Source: Casuarius casuarius
Taxonomy: Eukaryota > Chordata > Aves > Casuariiformes > Casuariidae
DNA length: 64,000 nt
Direction: 5' to 3'
Assembly (NCBI GenBank): GCA_003342895.1
Contig: PTFA01000024.1
Coordinates: 1,506,932-1,570,931 of the forward strand
Made by a program: the position numbers and the translations under genes. This document shows, piece after piece, positions 47,640-60,313 of this stretch. The first letter of the stretch is position 1. Each line of letters opens with the position of its first letter. The notes below the pieces were generated by a model. That model saw only the letters and a list, made by a program, of their open reading frames with translations. It searched no databases and was not told where the DNA came from.

Positions 47640-50430
47640 CCCGGCCACTAAAAGGCCCCTGGGGAGCACAGATTTGCAATCGCTTGACCTGTATTCTAAC
47701 CACCAGCTACATTTGAAACACTGTATGTTTCATTTCTTCTTCAAACAACACTAGTTCTATTTTGCAAGATGGCCTAGACTGATGCAACACCATACCTACC
47801 CCTTCTAATTAAGAGACAATTTCAAGAGGAGATAAAGCAAGTTAGAACAGTAATTAACTGAGAAACAAACTTGAGTTGTTCTATTAATTCCCCATGCAGT
47901 GGGCTGAAATTGTATTCTGGCTTCCTACAAAATTACATGTACTACATCAAAAATAAATACAATCTAATATTCTAATTATGTTTTTAGATAAACATCACAG
48001 TTGTAAATCATTTTAATGAGTATATAAAAAAGCAGCAAATGCCACATTAACTTTTCATTACCTTTTTAACGCCCCTTGTGGATAACGCTATTCATTGATG
48101 GGTATAACGGCCCCCTTTACGATATACAGTAGATACCTAAATGAATGAAGTACTATAGCTCTGGGGATGGTTAAGGTGGCTTAGAATAAGAAATGGCTAT
48201 GCCTTGTTGATCCACTATTTGTAAAAATAAAGGTTATGTATTGTAACAAAGACAACTGGGAAGGAAACATGGATAATTTGATCCATTCATCAAAAAGAAG
48301 AGGTATTTTCAATTGGTGTTTCCATACAGAAAAGGTTCTTAATCAAAGGAAAAGTGAACAGTAGAAAACTCTGAGGGAAATAAACTTTTCTTGACCAGCT
48401 ATTAATTTAAAGACTCTCCTGTTACAGCCACATGATCAGATACATCTAAAAATTCACAGCAAAGGCAAACTAAGCATCCCAATGGGTGACCACCAGTTAA
48501 CAACAGTAATTCAATTGCTTTCAGGCGCGTAGCCATACTTTAATGGCTACCACAGAAACATCTGGGGAAACAACTCAGCAGAATTCCAACACTGACTTTA
48601 AATATGGTCAGGATTTGGGTGGCGTTTCCAATCCTTTCTTTTAAGAAAAAGTCCCTCTTCAGAGTATTCGTTTACTAGTAATAATTCAAAAACAAAATGT
48701 TGGTGATGGAAAGGTTCTCTGAGCAAAACTCCAGTATGAAACCTCTGCTTCTTTAAACTGATGAAAGTAAATATCCCATGAAGCCTTCCNACAACAGTAC
48801 ACTTACTATTTCTGCTTTTACATAGTTTCTTTGCATCTTACTCTAAGATTTATGTTGTAATATTTTTACAGGCAATCACATTTTACCCACAGCTTTGCAA
48901 TAGCTGAATTCAGTAACAGAAATGGTGAAGAGAAACCCTTTCACTGTATCCTAATTTATTACACTTGACTGAAATGGTTTAGAGCCATCTTTGAGCCATG
49001 CAACCAGTAATTCTCTGCTTCACAGACAAGACATATTTTCCTAGACGTAAACTAAATTATTTATATAATGCATAGAGCATACGAACCATCCATTACCCAA
49101 TACCTCTGGAAACAATAGGATGGAAAGCAGCCAGCATTAATTGATCATCTAACTGTCCAGTTATTCTGTGTGGGCAATTTATGTCAGATGCTATATAATC
49201 ACACTTTGAAACATTTTCCAGAAATAAATCCTTCATACAGTGGGAGGTGGCTGTCTTTGGAAAAAATGTTTATGCGCAGTGATTTTCCAGCTGCAGCACT
49301 TGGGCAGGACACGAGCCAAGTACTCTTCCCCACCAAGCAGCAGGGTTTAAATTCACGTACAAACACACCTGACAGAAGAGCTAAGTTAATAGGCACTACG
49401 TAATCTTTCTAAGAGAGGTTTCCAGCAAGGCCTGGGTCTCTGGGAGGCATCACAGGAGATCTGGCCTGGCTCTGAAGAATCAGTTACTAAAATTACAGCT
49501 AGTTTCCAAAACAGTGATTGCCACTGCAGCCCCTTGCTTAGCAGGGCTCAGCAGGCAGGTTGATCCTCGCTCTCCAGTCCCATCCCTGGATTCGGTCTGA
49601 ACCAGCTGAGCAGTAGCTGATACGGCCAGACTAACCATCCCGGTAGCTCTGCAGGCAGAGGGGCAATCCCTGCTCCAGGGCAGGTTTAGTCAGCACCGTC
49701 CCTGCTCACCTCCTTCCTGGAGGCCCTGCTGCACCCAGCGATATGCCTGCCGCCCACACAAGCATCCCATTTTAACTTGGCACGAAGCTCGGGTCAAACA
49801 AAACGCCAAGGACAGCGTGCCCTCATGCACCGGCGCAGTCGGCTCCCGTCCCTCGTGCTGCAGCCGCCGAGGGTGGGTGAGCAGGAGCACTTCACCCATG
49901 AATGTCACCCAGCGCTCCCGGGCAAAATTAGCCCTCACAACATCAGAGCGTAACCTTTTTATCCTGTGTCAGTACAGACTATTACACACCATGGAAACAT
50001 GGTGATTAATCAATCAAGTAAAAAATTATTTCAGCCAATGAAAAAGTTAGGAAATTGTTTGGGGTTTCCCCATGCCCGCAATTAAGTCCCCAGTTCTGAG
50101 AAACTTCCTGCTATAACTTTTCTTGTTTCTTTGTAAGTCTCTGTCTCACACAAAGGTTTGGGAAAGCTTTCTTTCCTATGTCTCAGCTTGCTACTCCACC
50201 AAAGCAAATATATTAACATCAAAGACAAGCTGCCGCTTCAGTTTGCAGCCTTCATCTCAATTTTCTTCCGTCTCACTAGAATTCTTCCTTTTGAAAAGTC
50301 AGCCTTGGAGCATTCATCGAGGCGCTGAAACGCTTGGCACAATGCAAACTGGGTCAACATTATATGTTTTAACTGACACACACAGCAAATCCATAAAAAG
50401 TTTCCATTTTATCTGCTAGGATAGTACACT
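47640..50430. other. AT-rich non-coding stretch, no gene seen
   Basis: No supportable gene. Sequence from about 47690 to 49200 is AT-rich, unique and largely free of repeats, with an enhancer-like core at 47990-48200 and one N at 48790. A PBX/HOX-like TGATTAATCAATCA word lies near 50002. Nothing else was recognised. Confidence 0.6.
47990..48200. promoter_or_regulatory. Candidate conserved non-coding element
   Basis: AT-rich, repeat-free sequence has ACATTAACTTTTCATTACC, a GTGGATAACGC word, CATTGATGGG (PBX/MEIS/SOX-like) and TAAATGAATGAAG within about 150 bases. It stands in a longer AT-rich block without open frames. Regulatory role is inferred from texture only. Confidence 0.2.
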
Positions 50431-50433
50431 TTC

Positions 50434-50448
50434 TTTTTTTTTTTTTTT
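50434..50448 (+). repeat. T15 homopolymer
   Basis: Fifteen T bases in a row. On the - strand it would be A15, with no polyadenylation signal placed suitably for a retrocopy. Confidence 0.9.
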
Positions 50449-50449
50449 A

Positions 50450-52440
50450 CTGCATATGCAAGAAAGCAGAAAAATCAAACTTGTTTCAAATGCAAGTGTA
50501 AATATTTGGTTGGCCACAGCAGGAACGTCTGTGGGGAAACAGAATCTTTGTAGAATTTTAAAACGATTTCCCTTCTGCAGCTTTTCCTTGCTGCTCCGCA
50601 AAATCCTGACAACTGGTCACCTTGATAGGCTGAGCAATTCAGTTAAATCCTTGCAATGACAAGCTCTTCTTTCCATGTGGGCTGCTAATCCCAGTTTCCC
50701 CAGCAGAACCAATCTGAGTGGCACAGGAGGGGATCTCTGCAGGGCTTTGGGAAAGAGTCCTCCAAACCACCCGTGGAAGAAATTTCCAAATCTGGGGCCA
50801 GTGCTGCAGTGCACCGATGCCCTGCTGCATCCTGCCCCACTCCCCCACACGCCTGTCTTCCAGAGGACGTATCTTCTGCAAACAGTAGCTAACGGAGAGC
50901 AAACATACCCATGCAGCACGCAGCATTCATCCCTTGGCCTTCTAGGGCAAAACAAAAGCACCATCTCAGGAGTTGGACAATGTGGTGTGAAAGACATGCA
51001 TTTTCTCCACCTGGGCCCCCAGCACCTACCCCTCTCCAAGTTGTCCTCTCTGAAAACACACCTCTCTGCACAAATACTTTGTGTGCTACAACAACACTGG
51101 CTGTGCAGCAGGCAGCATCTTCCAGGCCTTGGCGAAAGGGCTGGCGTTCGCCTGCACTTGCTCGCACGTGAGGGTGATGATGGATGGCAGGGACTACAGA
51201 GCTTCAGTGAGAGCATCTCAGCCTTCACTTCCATGGACCGAAACAAAATTGAATATGCAAAATTCTGCCATGAGGATCACTTTTAGAACAGCAGCAGCAA
51301 ATTTGGTAAAAAAAACAAAAAAACAAAAAAACACACCTCTGAAAGAAATCTGATGGAAGGTCATATTGAAATCCACCCACAAAAGAACCTTCCTCTCCAT
51401 TATGGTGTCTTTTAGGGTTCTTTTTGAAATGCAATGGCTGCACTGCACCATCTTGTAGATGCCCATAAAATAGAGTGGGAAGGGACGAAGCAAGACACTT
51501 CTCTCAAGGATAAACAACCAAAGTATCCTACGAGCAAAAACACACATGAAGCATGAATAACTCTTACTGTTTCCCAATACTATTCCCATAATGATTATTT
51601 AGCCTTGACCAATTACTCTCTAGAGGTGTTAACCAAAAAAAAAGATCGGATGGTGAAGTCTTTCCCTTAGAAATTTTGAAATATCTAATGACATTTTAAA
51701 GAATTTCCAGAAGGCCCAGAAAAAGGCTACATGAATGTTCCCTTCACCCTCAACATGGTTAACTCATCCTTCACTGAGCTCTGATTTACCTGTACGAACA
51801 TTAGCTTTTTGACTTTATCTTGTCTTCAGTAGTGCACAGGCAATTCCCAGCTGCTGCATCTCTTCCGTCTCCACAGAAGTCCATGCAGCTCTGAAAATTC
51901 ATAGTAATCTGCTCTCAGGTCTCTCCAAGCCTTCCTGATAGAAACCTGTGTTTCCTCGCATTGTTATCCTGCAAGCGATCTGGAGGGTTTTCTGTCAAAG
52001 TATCCTTATTTTCCTTTTTTAGCCTGGCTCCCTGAGGACACAGGTCTCAAGCAACTATGCTGTAAGCCTGCTATTTCCCCCTACGTGCACTTCAGTACCT
52101 TTTGAAGCTATTAGTCATTTCAACCATATTTGACAGGAGAGGCCTTGAAGGTATTAAGTTCCTGTGAACTTCGTGAAAATAGGCAGCCGGGCTGACCCCA
52201 ATGACTGAGAGACAACAGGAATTCAATTATGGTATAGAGCATTAGAGAAGCTGCGTGAGACAGCAGCTCTGGAAGCCCCAAGGGCCAGGAAAACAAAGAG
52301 CCCAACTCGAGCCTTTCCCGATACTCCCGTTGCAAGGTACGAAGGCACGGCCAGCTGGCGCGCATGGGCCCCGCTGCTCTCGGAGGGTTTGTTTGATTAC
52401 CCGCGTCTCCTGCAGTTTCCGCATCCATTTGTTGTATTTT
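50450..52440. other. Non-coding stretch with opposing long frames
   Basis: Two long frames overlap on opposite strands (50617-51246 on -, 50675-51286 on +). Neither has a domain I recognise, a convincing start context, or splice sites. Together they reflect locally low stop-codon density. A 8-bp A7C repeat lies at 51308-51332. Confidence 0.55.
51308..51332 (+). repeat. A7C octanucleotide repeat
   Basis: Three near-perfect units of seven or eight A followed by C, a short A-rich simple repeat. Confidence 0.85.
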
Positions 52441-52560
52441 TAAATCAGCCCATCCTCTCCTCTCTTCCTGCCTCTCTCTTTTCCTCATTTTTTCCAAATG
52501 ACTAAATTTTTCCTTTCTTTCCTCATCTACACCTCTATTCTATTCACTTCTTTTATCCTA
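52441..52560 (+). repeat. Pyrimidine-rich tract
   Basis: About 120 bases are strongly biased to C and T on the + strand, with CTCTCTTCC and TTTCCTC units interrupted by a few purines. It could form a triplex, or represent a decayed CT-type simple repeat. Confidence 0.5.
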
Positions 52561-53559
52561 CTAAAAACCGCTTTTGCCCCCCATGCCACTGATCACAAGA
52601 AGAGGAGGTGCTAGTGGCAGGACCCACTTACTCCTCCAAGACCTCTCCTCCACCAATCCTTCCTCTCTATAAAGGTGATTTAACCTAGCACAGGAAATGA
52701 TGATTATGGAGATTATGTGCAAATATTGCAACATCCCTTTTCCCTGTATCTTAACTTGGAGGCTTTAACTTAGTAGAGGCTTTGCTAAAATGCAGGAAGA
52801 GCTCTGTCTTTTCTGGACTTTCCAAGTACAAAAAAAGATTGCCCTGCACAAAATTACAGTTCCACTGCTCTGACAAATGAAAGCTTGAAAATGGGAGTTA
52901 ATAAGGACTGCCAAGGCTACAGAACATAAGATTAGACATGTCTACACAGACATGACTTTAAATTCTTGAGCTCAAACTCCCTTTCGGCATGAGAGCAAAT
53001 GCACCAGTTCCCATACGAGCTCACCACGTGCTGAGCTCACCCAGGTGGCAGGCAATGCAATGCTCTGGAGTTAACCACCCACCTCTCCTCCTCCTCCTCT
53101 CCACCATCTCTGTTTAAAAACAGAGAGGGGAAACGCATACAACTTGTGACACATTATTTTTGAATAGCTGCCTTTCAGAAGGAGCCACAGACAAGTCTCA
53201 CCGCAGCACACAGATTCTCTTGGTATCTTCACCCACTATCTGTTCAAGGCTCATGGGGGAAGAAGGGGAGGCTGGGGAAAGTTGCTTTTCCACCTCTGCG
53301 TGCTGGAAGAGAAGAACAGGCGGTTGCCCTGAGCTGCAGTCCTGGCCCCTGCTACACCCGCACAATGTTACCTGCGCTGCCTGTCCCAGATCTCAGCGTC
53401 GCTCTCTCCAAGGAGACAAGAACTTCCGGATGTAGTTTTGCAAGAACTAGAAATGCTTATATGTGGATAGAAGTCATTTTATATTTCTGGAGTGCAAAAG
53501 CAGGTTAAAGAAGGCAGAGCAGGCATAATCACTTAACTAACGCATAAATCATACGTAGA

Positions 53560-53800
53560 ATATTTTTGAAAACATTTCTGAAACAAAAACAATGCAATAA
53601 GCTGCTGGTGATCTTTTTACCCATTTCCCTACTTTTTAGGCCGAGTTTTTGATAAACACCAGTATAATACTCTGAATATTCATGCAGGCTGATTTCTTAC
53701 TGGTCCCACAGGAGGAACTGATCAAGAATATTTATATTTACGATAACCATGAGACTATAGAACACTTAATTAACAATAATTACTTTTGCCAAATTGAACT
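53560..53800. promoter_or_regulatory. Candidate conserved non-coding element
   Basis: Unique AT-rich sequence with TTTTTGATAAACACC (FOX-like), GAATATTCATGCAGG, TTTATATTTACGATAACC and CTTAATTAACAATAATTAC words. It has no repeat, no CpG pocket and no long frame. Inferred enhancer-like element. Confidence 0.22.
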
Positions 53801-56584
53801 TAGTCCCACCAAAAAATTATTAAAACTCCTATATTTTCTTAAGTAGATATCAAAAGAGTAATTGTTAAATCAGAGACATTCTTACAAAACAAAAGGTCAC
53901 TAGCAATTCTTATCCATTTCATATTTACAGTCTCTATGTCCTGACAGAACAAGATGGTTAATAGATTTTTGGAAGTACCATCTTAGGAAACCCCCAAGAA
54001 ATCTTTTTAAACAGGCCCCTTTTGTAATCCAAACCATTTAATTTGCATATTGATATACACTGCAAAATACATTAAGCCAGTAGCTGAACATCAACTCATT
54101 TCCATTTATCACCTCTAGCTTAACATGTACTTATTTCCATTTATCATATCACATTCGTATCTGTAACATCACTGGGGTTATAACAAGTTACCAAATATTT
54201 TATCAGTACTCTGTATAGCTAAAGCAGCTTTACTAATTTTATAGAAAAAAATTTGGTATAAAAACACTTCAACCAAGCAACTGTCTTAAAACAAAAACAC
54301 CTTCCTCCTCATCTGATGAGAAGTCATTTGCATAAATTTCTGATCGCATTCCAGTTCAACAGATTAGCACATCCCATTGCTCTCATCCAGCTATCACAAA
54401 TGCCTTCTTCCATGTCAAAAGCAAATGCTTTCTACCGCCACCTTGCCAATCCATAGTCACCAATCTGCCAAATCTCTGATTTTGGTGAAAGCCCAAATCT
54501 CCTGCTCGTGCCACCTAGTGACCAAAAGCATTTGCATGGTCAACATACATCCCTTAGTTTCCTAAGGGCAGCGACAGCCTCTTGACCTCCTCCAAACACT
54601 TCAGGATTTCCTCAGCAAGAGGCAGTCCAAGGCTCAGCTCTGCACCAAGAGAGCAGCCAGTTCACCCCCAGCTTTCCTGCTGGTCCTGGCCACATTCAAA
54701 GCATGCTCTCACCAGCCACACGCCGAGAGGACAAAGCATGGAGCTGGTTAAATCACCTGTGCATGGAGGAAATCCTACCGAGTTTCCAAATAGCTATTGA
54801 ATATTTGGTGCCTTTGCACATCTCCGGCATCTACTAAGTTATTTGTACTCGGCAAGTGCTCAGAGGACAGAGGATTCAGCTGAAAGCCAGGTCCCCTCTG
54901 TACTAATAACCAGCTCCTGCACTTGAATTACCCTGCAGACATGATAAGATGATCCTCTCTGCCTCAGCAAGCAGGCGGGATGTAAGCGCCCCTCTCCCAC
55001 ATCCACTTGCAGACATGAAATTCAGGCCCTCTGTTTCCAGCCCTGCTGTTGCGCACCCTCCTCCTGGCAAGGCCATGGCTGCAAATCCCAAACGCTCCCC
55101 GGGAAGAAATTAGACTGCATGTTCCTCCTAGCAGCAGCAAAAAGGGAGAGGAAGGGTTAAGTCTTCATCCCTTTGCTTAGACCTGTCTTTTGATACCTTC
55201 CCAGGTGGTCCCAACAAGCTCCAGAAGTCAAAGAAAAGGGATGCCTAACTACACTTGATCCAAGATTATTTCTAAACTTAATCTTCATCACACTCCTCCT
55301 TCTAGTAAAGGAATTTTTATACTTTAACAGAGCCTCCATATCTTTGCAGGAAAGCACTGCCTATATAACTAGCAAAATTTAGGGCCATTAAAAACAAGAC
55401 ACTAGCTGCTTGACTGCTTATCTCAGTGACAATTTACTCTCTAACTGAAGAGGCATAAAGCTGCAAAATAGGAATTTATTTACAGCTCACGCCTGACCTT
55501 TTTAATGTCTGGTAAAATCACGTTATGGACCTGTTTGAAAATTCATTGTCCCTGTTCAGCAATGCTGACATTTTGTGATTATTGGCTCTGGAAGATCTAC
55601 TGGCACTGTTAGGCAGAGCAAGTTCAGAAATTGCTTCCAGGGAACAACAAAGCCCTGATTTTCAGAGTGCTGAAGACTAACAGATCCTTTTTATTGCGTG
55701 TTTTTAATATCCACAGAAAAAAAGAAACACACACAATCTGCAAAGCTGAAAAAGGAAAGGAGAAAAATACCCTTGATTAAATGCAAATCAGAACAGGGCT
55801 TCGCTCCCAGCTGGTTGAAGTCAATGGCAAAAAGTGTCATTACTTCAATGCAAGGACGAGCAAGTCCAAGAACACACCGAGACCAGTTTTGTGCCTGTTG
55901 GCCTAGCTGCAGATGGAAAATAGCTGAGAGTGGTCCAGCTGGCAGCAGACAGGCCGGCTCCTTCCCCCGGCACGACGCCGTCTGGCCGACGGGGGTCTCG
56001 CTCGGGGGCTGCCAGCAAGAAGCCGGGGCCATTAGTGCTTGTGAAACTTCCCAAGCACTTGCACCCTGCAAGCAGCCCCTCGCTCACATGCGTAAAGGAG
56101 TGGGGAACGTCCCCACAGGGCTCTTGAAACTGCCCATGGCAAATTATGCTTTTTGTGCACGGCCCAAGGAGATGCTCCTCGGAAGGTATCTAGTACAAAG
56201 CATTGGTAAGGTTGGGCCACTGCAGGAGTAAAATCTCTACAAAATTGCCAGTAGGTAGTAGTTTTACACGGCACTTTACATGTTGAGAAAGCCTTTGCCA
56301 AGACACTTCAGTTGTGTTCATGCACAGCAGCTACGGAAGAGTAGAATCATTCAAATGTTGTTTTTGCCTAACAGCAGCAGCAAAACATTACTGCAAAACA
56401 AACCACTTGCAACCTTTGTAAAAAGGTGTAATTTTTCACTGTCCTCTCATTTCTCAGTTTCCTGCTTCCCTTTTTTCAGACGTTACTAACATTACTTTGC
56501 AAAATTCCTCCTTTCTAGATAAATTCTACCCTTTATATTTTCCACCTAAAGCTACAGAAGATTGCATGATGTTTGTTTAAACCC

Positions 56585-56835
56585 CTAAATTTTTGTACAA
56601 CAGTAATAATCTAGCTGTTGAGTCAAAGTGCTCTTAAAGTTCCGGGATAAGTTGATATTTATTCATAAAACCCTCTTCGCTGAAGAGATTGGGCACCGGC
56701 CCTCGGCTCTTGGAATATGCATGTTGACGACGCATCAGCGTTTCTGAAGGGATGAGCTACGCAGGCTTGCAGCTGCGAGGGAGAATGCTTGCTTAGCTAA
56801 CCATTTTACCACTGGAGGACGTGGGTTTTTCAATA
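56585..56835. promoter_or_regulatory. Candidate regulatory element with CRE/AP-1-like words
   Basis: Within 250 bases lie GTTGAGTCAAAG (AP-1-like TGAGTCA at 56619-56625), ATTTATTCATAAAACC, AATATGCATG (POU-like) and TTGACGACGCATCAGCG with CRE/AP-1-like TGACG and GCATCA. CpG are moderately enriched in the middle. The block is unique and uncoupled from any frame. It is an attractive candidate for an inducible or developmental element, but only by motif inspection. Confidence 0.25.
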
Positions 56836-56911
56836 CACTTATCTTGCTAAATAATCTTTAATGAAACCAGAAAAAATTCTTTCAGAATTGCAGCTACAAA
56901 TAAAACTAGGA

Positions 56912-56964
56912 AATAAAAAGATTTACAGCCTTTCAAAAAAAAAAAAAAAAAGGGGGGGGGGGGG
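56912..56964 (+). repeat. AATAAA signal, A17 and G13 tract
   Basis: An AATAAA word (56912-56917) is followed 17 bases later by A17 (56935-56951) and then directly by G13 (56952-56964). The signal-to-tail spacing mimics the 3' end of a polyadenylated retrocopy, but I recognise no gene body upstream. It may simply be an A-rich microsatellite with an adjoining G run. The A-to-G homopolymer junction is highly slippage-prone and its exact length in the assembly may be unreliable. Confidence 0.6.
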
Positions 56965-57049
56965 AAATGAAACAAAACCCAAACTAACAACGAAACAATA
57001 CCCAAGAACCAAAACCAAACCAAGCTTGCCAAGAATCATCACCTAAATT

Positions 57050-57660
57050 TTTTTTTAGCCATCAATCTTGTCCAAATTTGGATTAGAGGAAAAACTCTCA
57101 GATCCAACAATTGAGTTTCAGATTATTTTTGCCTCTCAAAGTATGTTTAAAACAAAAATCAAACTCTTATGCTCCTGATTGAGGGAAGTTTCATTTTTCT
57201 GAAATCAGTAAATAAATGTCAGACTCAACAGCTATGACTGATTTAGATTTTGTGCAATCTGAAGCTAAAATGCTTCGTATTAATACTTATAAGACCCTTT
57301 AATCAAACATATATTCTGTTGAGAAAAATATACTTCTAAATTGCAAAATAAGTCAACTCAGAACATGTTAATAATCGTGTGAATTGGAAAGAACAGCAGT
57401 TGGACCAACTACCAATATTCATAATTATGTATTTTGGAAACTTAATATTATTTTCTTTTTATAGTTTATAGGTCATACCAATTAAAATTTAATAAGCAAC
57501 TGTAGCTGGATATATTTCAAGTCATTAAGGATCTTTACAACAGTACATTTCTATTGGTTCTAAAATCTTCTAAATTGCCGTATTACTTTAAAGTAATCTG
57601 CAACAAAAAGCAATAAATAGGTAGCTAACTTAAACTAAATGATCACCATCTACTACCTGC
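57050..57660. promoter_or_regulatory. Long AT-rich unique block, candidate conserved element
   Basis: About 600 bases of AT-rich, essentially CpG-free sequence without simple-repeat structure. It contains many homeodomain, POU and FOX-like words such as TTAATCAAACATAT, GTTAATAATCG and CCAATTAAAATTTAATAAGC. Stop codons are dense in all frames. It resembles the long conserved non-coding blocks of developmental gene deserts, but neutral AT-rich DNA is the alternative. Confidence 0.22.
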
Positions 57661-58384
57661 AAAAATACAGCAATTTATGCATAACATTCAGTGTTTTCTT
57701 CCCTCCATCTCCGAGTAGCCTACGTGTTCTTCTCCTGAGATATGTAAATTATTGTTTCCATCTGGTTTATTGCCAAAAGGGACTGCTTGATAATTTAGTT
57801 TATTAAAACAGGTATGAATAAAAATATAGCAGTTTACTGGAAAGGCTCTTTTCAAAAGTTTGAGTCTGTAGCTCACCTGTCTTTCAGCATCCGGCCAACC
57901 ACACGTGCATGGATGCAATGCAAACACAAGCAAACCAGTATGGGGTTGAGGACACCACTTTACTCTCTGGCTATAGGGATGAAATAGGCTGGAAAAAGGT
58001 GGCCTATCAGCAAATATTATCAGCCTTACTAGAAATCTGTTTGAAGCACTGAACACAAAGTCCTCCTGATTTCAGGTCGTATAACAGAAATATTAACTCA
58101 GTGGCTCCTCAGGTGCTGAATTTCCTACTTTAGTTTAGAAAAGAGCTAACACTTTCCACACTGACTTTGGTTACCAGCTGCCTGGGTGTGCCCGTGTCCT
58201 CAGGCTAATCCAATTTAGTCAAGGACATTTTAAAGAAAAATCCTAGAAACTGGGAGGAAGTTGTAGCATCCTGTGGTTCCAGCTAGAAACTCCTTGGTGG
58301 GACGTTGCGCACTTCACTTCCAGCCCCTGCGCCCTGTGCCCAGGCTCTCGCAGTGCGGCCCAGGCTCCATCCTTCCAAGTGTCC

Positions 58385-58475
58385 TGGTTCTAAATCCTGA
58401 TTACATTTCTCATCTAATTAGTTAATTTTAAATCCTGTTGGTTAGCTAATATAGATGAAAAGCTAATATATGAAA
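58385..58475. promoter_or_regulatory. Homeodomain-word cluster
   Basis: Within 90 bases occur CTGATTACA, TCTAATTAGTTAATTTT, two copies of AAATCCTG and two copies of AGCTAATAT. The repeated words suggest either an old small duplication or clustered binding sites. Confidence 0.25.
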
Positions 58476-60288
58476 ACAGAATTTGGCAACTAGAAACGCG
58501 GGTTTCTCAGATATTTTTATTCAAAGTGTTTGGCTTCTTTTTTTCCCGAGTCCATAGGAAACTGGAAGAAAAATGGTTTTGGACATATTTACATTGGGAA
58601 GTAGTCTGGACTTTGGTAATATTCATTTCAACTATTACAAAGTATAGAATATTTAAATCTCAAGTGTCCGAATACCAATAGTTAAAAGAAAAAAAAAAAC
58701 AACTGATACAGCCTAGCTGGACAATGATAAACACAGGCAAATAGCCTAACTTGATTTCCTGTTCCAGCATGAGCAGGGACAAGGACCTTGTAACGACTAA
58801 GAAGTTAGCCTTGAAATCAGTGGAGCATAGCTGAAAACTGGAGCTTTGCTTCCTGTATTAGGCATTTAACCTTGACTGCTGCTGCTAAATGACAGCTCTT
58901 CTCTGCTAAGGGAGATCAGGACTGGACTAGTTTTAGAAGACAAATAAAGCTGCTCTGCCTGCAAATGAAGTCTGGCACATCGGGGTGAGGGGGAAATGCT
59001 TAGGACCTGGTTGTCTGGACTAGCTCCGAATTGTGCAAAGCTCATCTCTACCATGAAGAGCATTTTTTTGCATAATACTATAGCATCCTGCATTGCCATT
59101 CTTTTTCATATACCCTGCACTGCTGCAGATCTTCTATCCTTCTTATGTAAAGGACAGGCAGTGTAAAAATAGCCAGGGAAACAAAGCATCTTCCCAGCTG
59201 GGCCCACGCTAAAGGTGCACCAGCTGATGCACCACCATTTGGCAGAGAAGCCAAATATTGTTAGGAAGGCTGAGCAAACATAAATGTAAGTAAGAGGGAG
59301 TGTCTTGCTTGTGTGAACAAGAGTACAGAGAAAAGCCAACATATCAAGCAGATCTATCTGTGCATTCATTCTGACCTCAAACACCTATTCCATTCGAAAA
59401 GCGCAGACTTCTGCAGCACCTACTTCTGATAATCTCCCTGACAAAGAGCTGTCCCTGTTCACAGAGGTCCCTGGAAGGCACTGGGAAATACAGTCATCCT
59501 CCCAAAATGCCCTGCAGCATGAAACCCTTGGGAGAATCAGTCTAACACAGCCACAAAGTCCTACAGAGCCAGCTATCAAAACACAGCTCTGTAAAGTTTC
59601 AAATAAAGATTTTCAAAATTTCAATTCATCTTAAATTATTTAAGTACATTCAATATCAAATTTGTTGCAAAGCACCCATCAGCCCTGTAGATATTCTAAT
59701 AGGCTTCTTAGTACATCAGAAAATAGATACTGAACACACAGTAGTGTTGGGGTTTTTGATTTTTTAAAAAAAGACTGAACTACATAATTTGATTTTTTTG
59801 TTTGGTGGCCAGATAGACTAGGAATACACACAACATATTTTTGCAAAATAAGTTATTTTTCAAAAATGATATTCACAGAAATATAATATAGAAGTTTTTT
59901 CCCTTTTCTGAATCATCCAGTCCCATGTTAGTGGTTAAGGGCAGAACTCTCTTCTGAAGCAATCTTAAAAATAGATGGACTCTTTGGCCCAGCTGTTCCT
60001 TTCAGAAGGCTTTTCTAGAGCTCCTCTCTTCCAGTGGATGTAAATCTCAGTTCAGCACACAAGAAGGCAAACCCTTTCAAAACGTTTTCACAAGCAATTT
60101 GCCGCACTGCAGAATAACCCTTTGCCTGGGAAGTCTCTTGAGACGTGAAGTATTTCTGTTCAAACAGTTGTCTACCCAGTCTGGAGCAGGGATATATACT
60201 CATGCCTCTAGCTCAGCGGTTTCAGGGTGGGAAAGTCAGACAATCTACCTCTGCTCCAATTTCATATAAAAAGAGGGAAAGCAAAAAC

Positions 60289-60313
60289 CAACAAACAAGC
60301 AAACAAACAAAAA
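60289..60313 (+). repeat. AAAC/AAC simple repeat
   Basis: About five imperfect AAAC units, similar to the repeat at 30200-30228 but interrupted by one G. Confidence 0.85.

Larger units (their letters stand above)
41280..47640. other. Non-coding stretch, GC-richer with chance frames
   Basis: There is no supportable gene. From about 43140 to 47640 the sequence is GC-richer and carries long chance frames, the largest 211 codons at 45847-46482 (+). These have proline-, serine- and glycine-heavy composition, competing frames in the same region, and no domain known to me. Simple repeats occur at 44508-44532 and 45248-45268. The rest shows nothing further. Confidence 0.55.
52560..56930. other. Non-coding stretch, no gene seen
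   Basis: No supportable gene. It includes a small CTC triplet run near 53082-53104, an AT-rich enhancer-like block at 53560-53800 and another at 56585-56835, plus a duplicated ATTTCCATTTATCA word at about 54098 and 54133. The 177-codon + frame at 55698-56231 has an opposing frame and no known domain. Confidence 0.6.

Noticed and set aside
55698..56231. 177-codon open frame on the + strand
   Set aside because: The opposing strand is also open for 126 codons over the same region and the product matches no family known to me.
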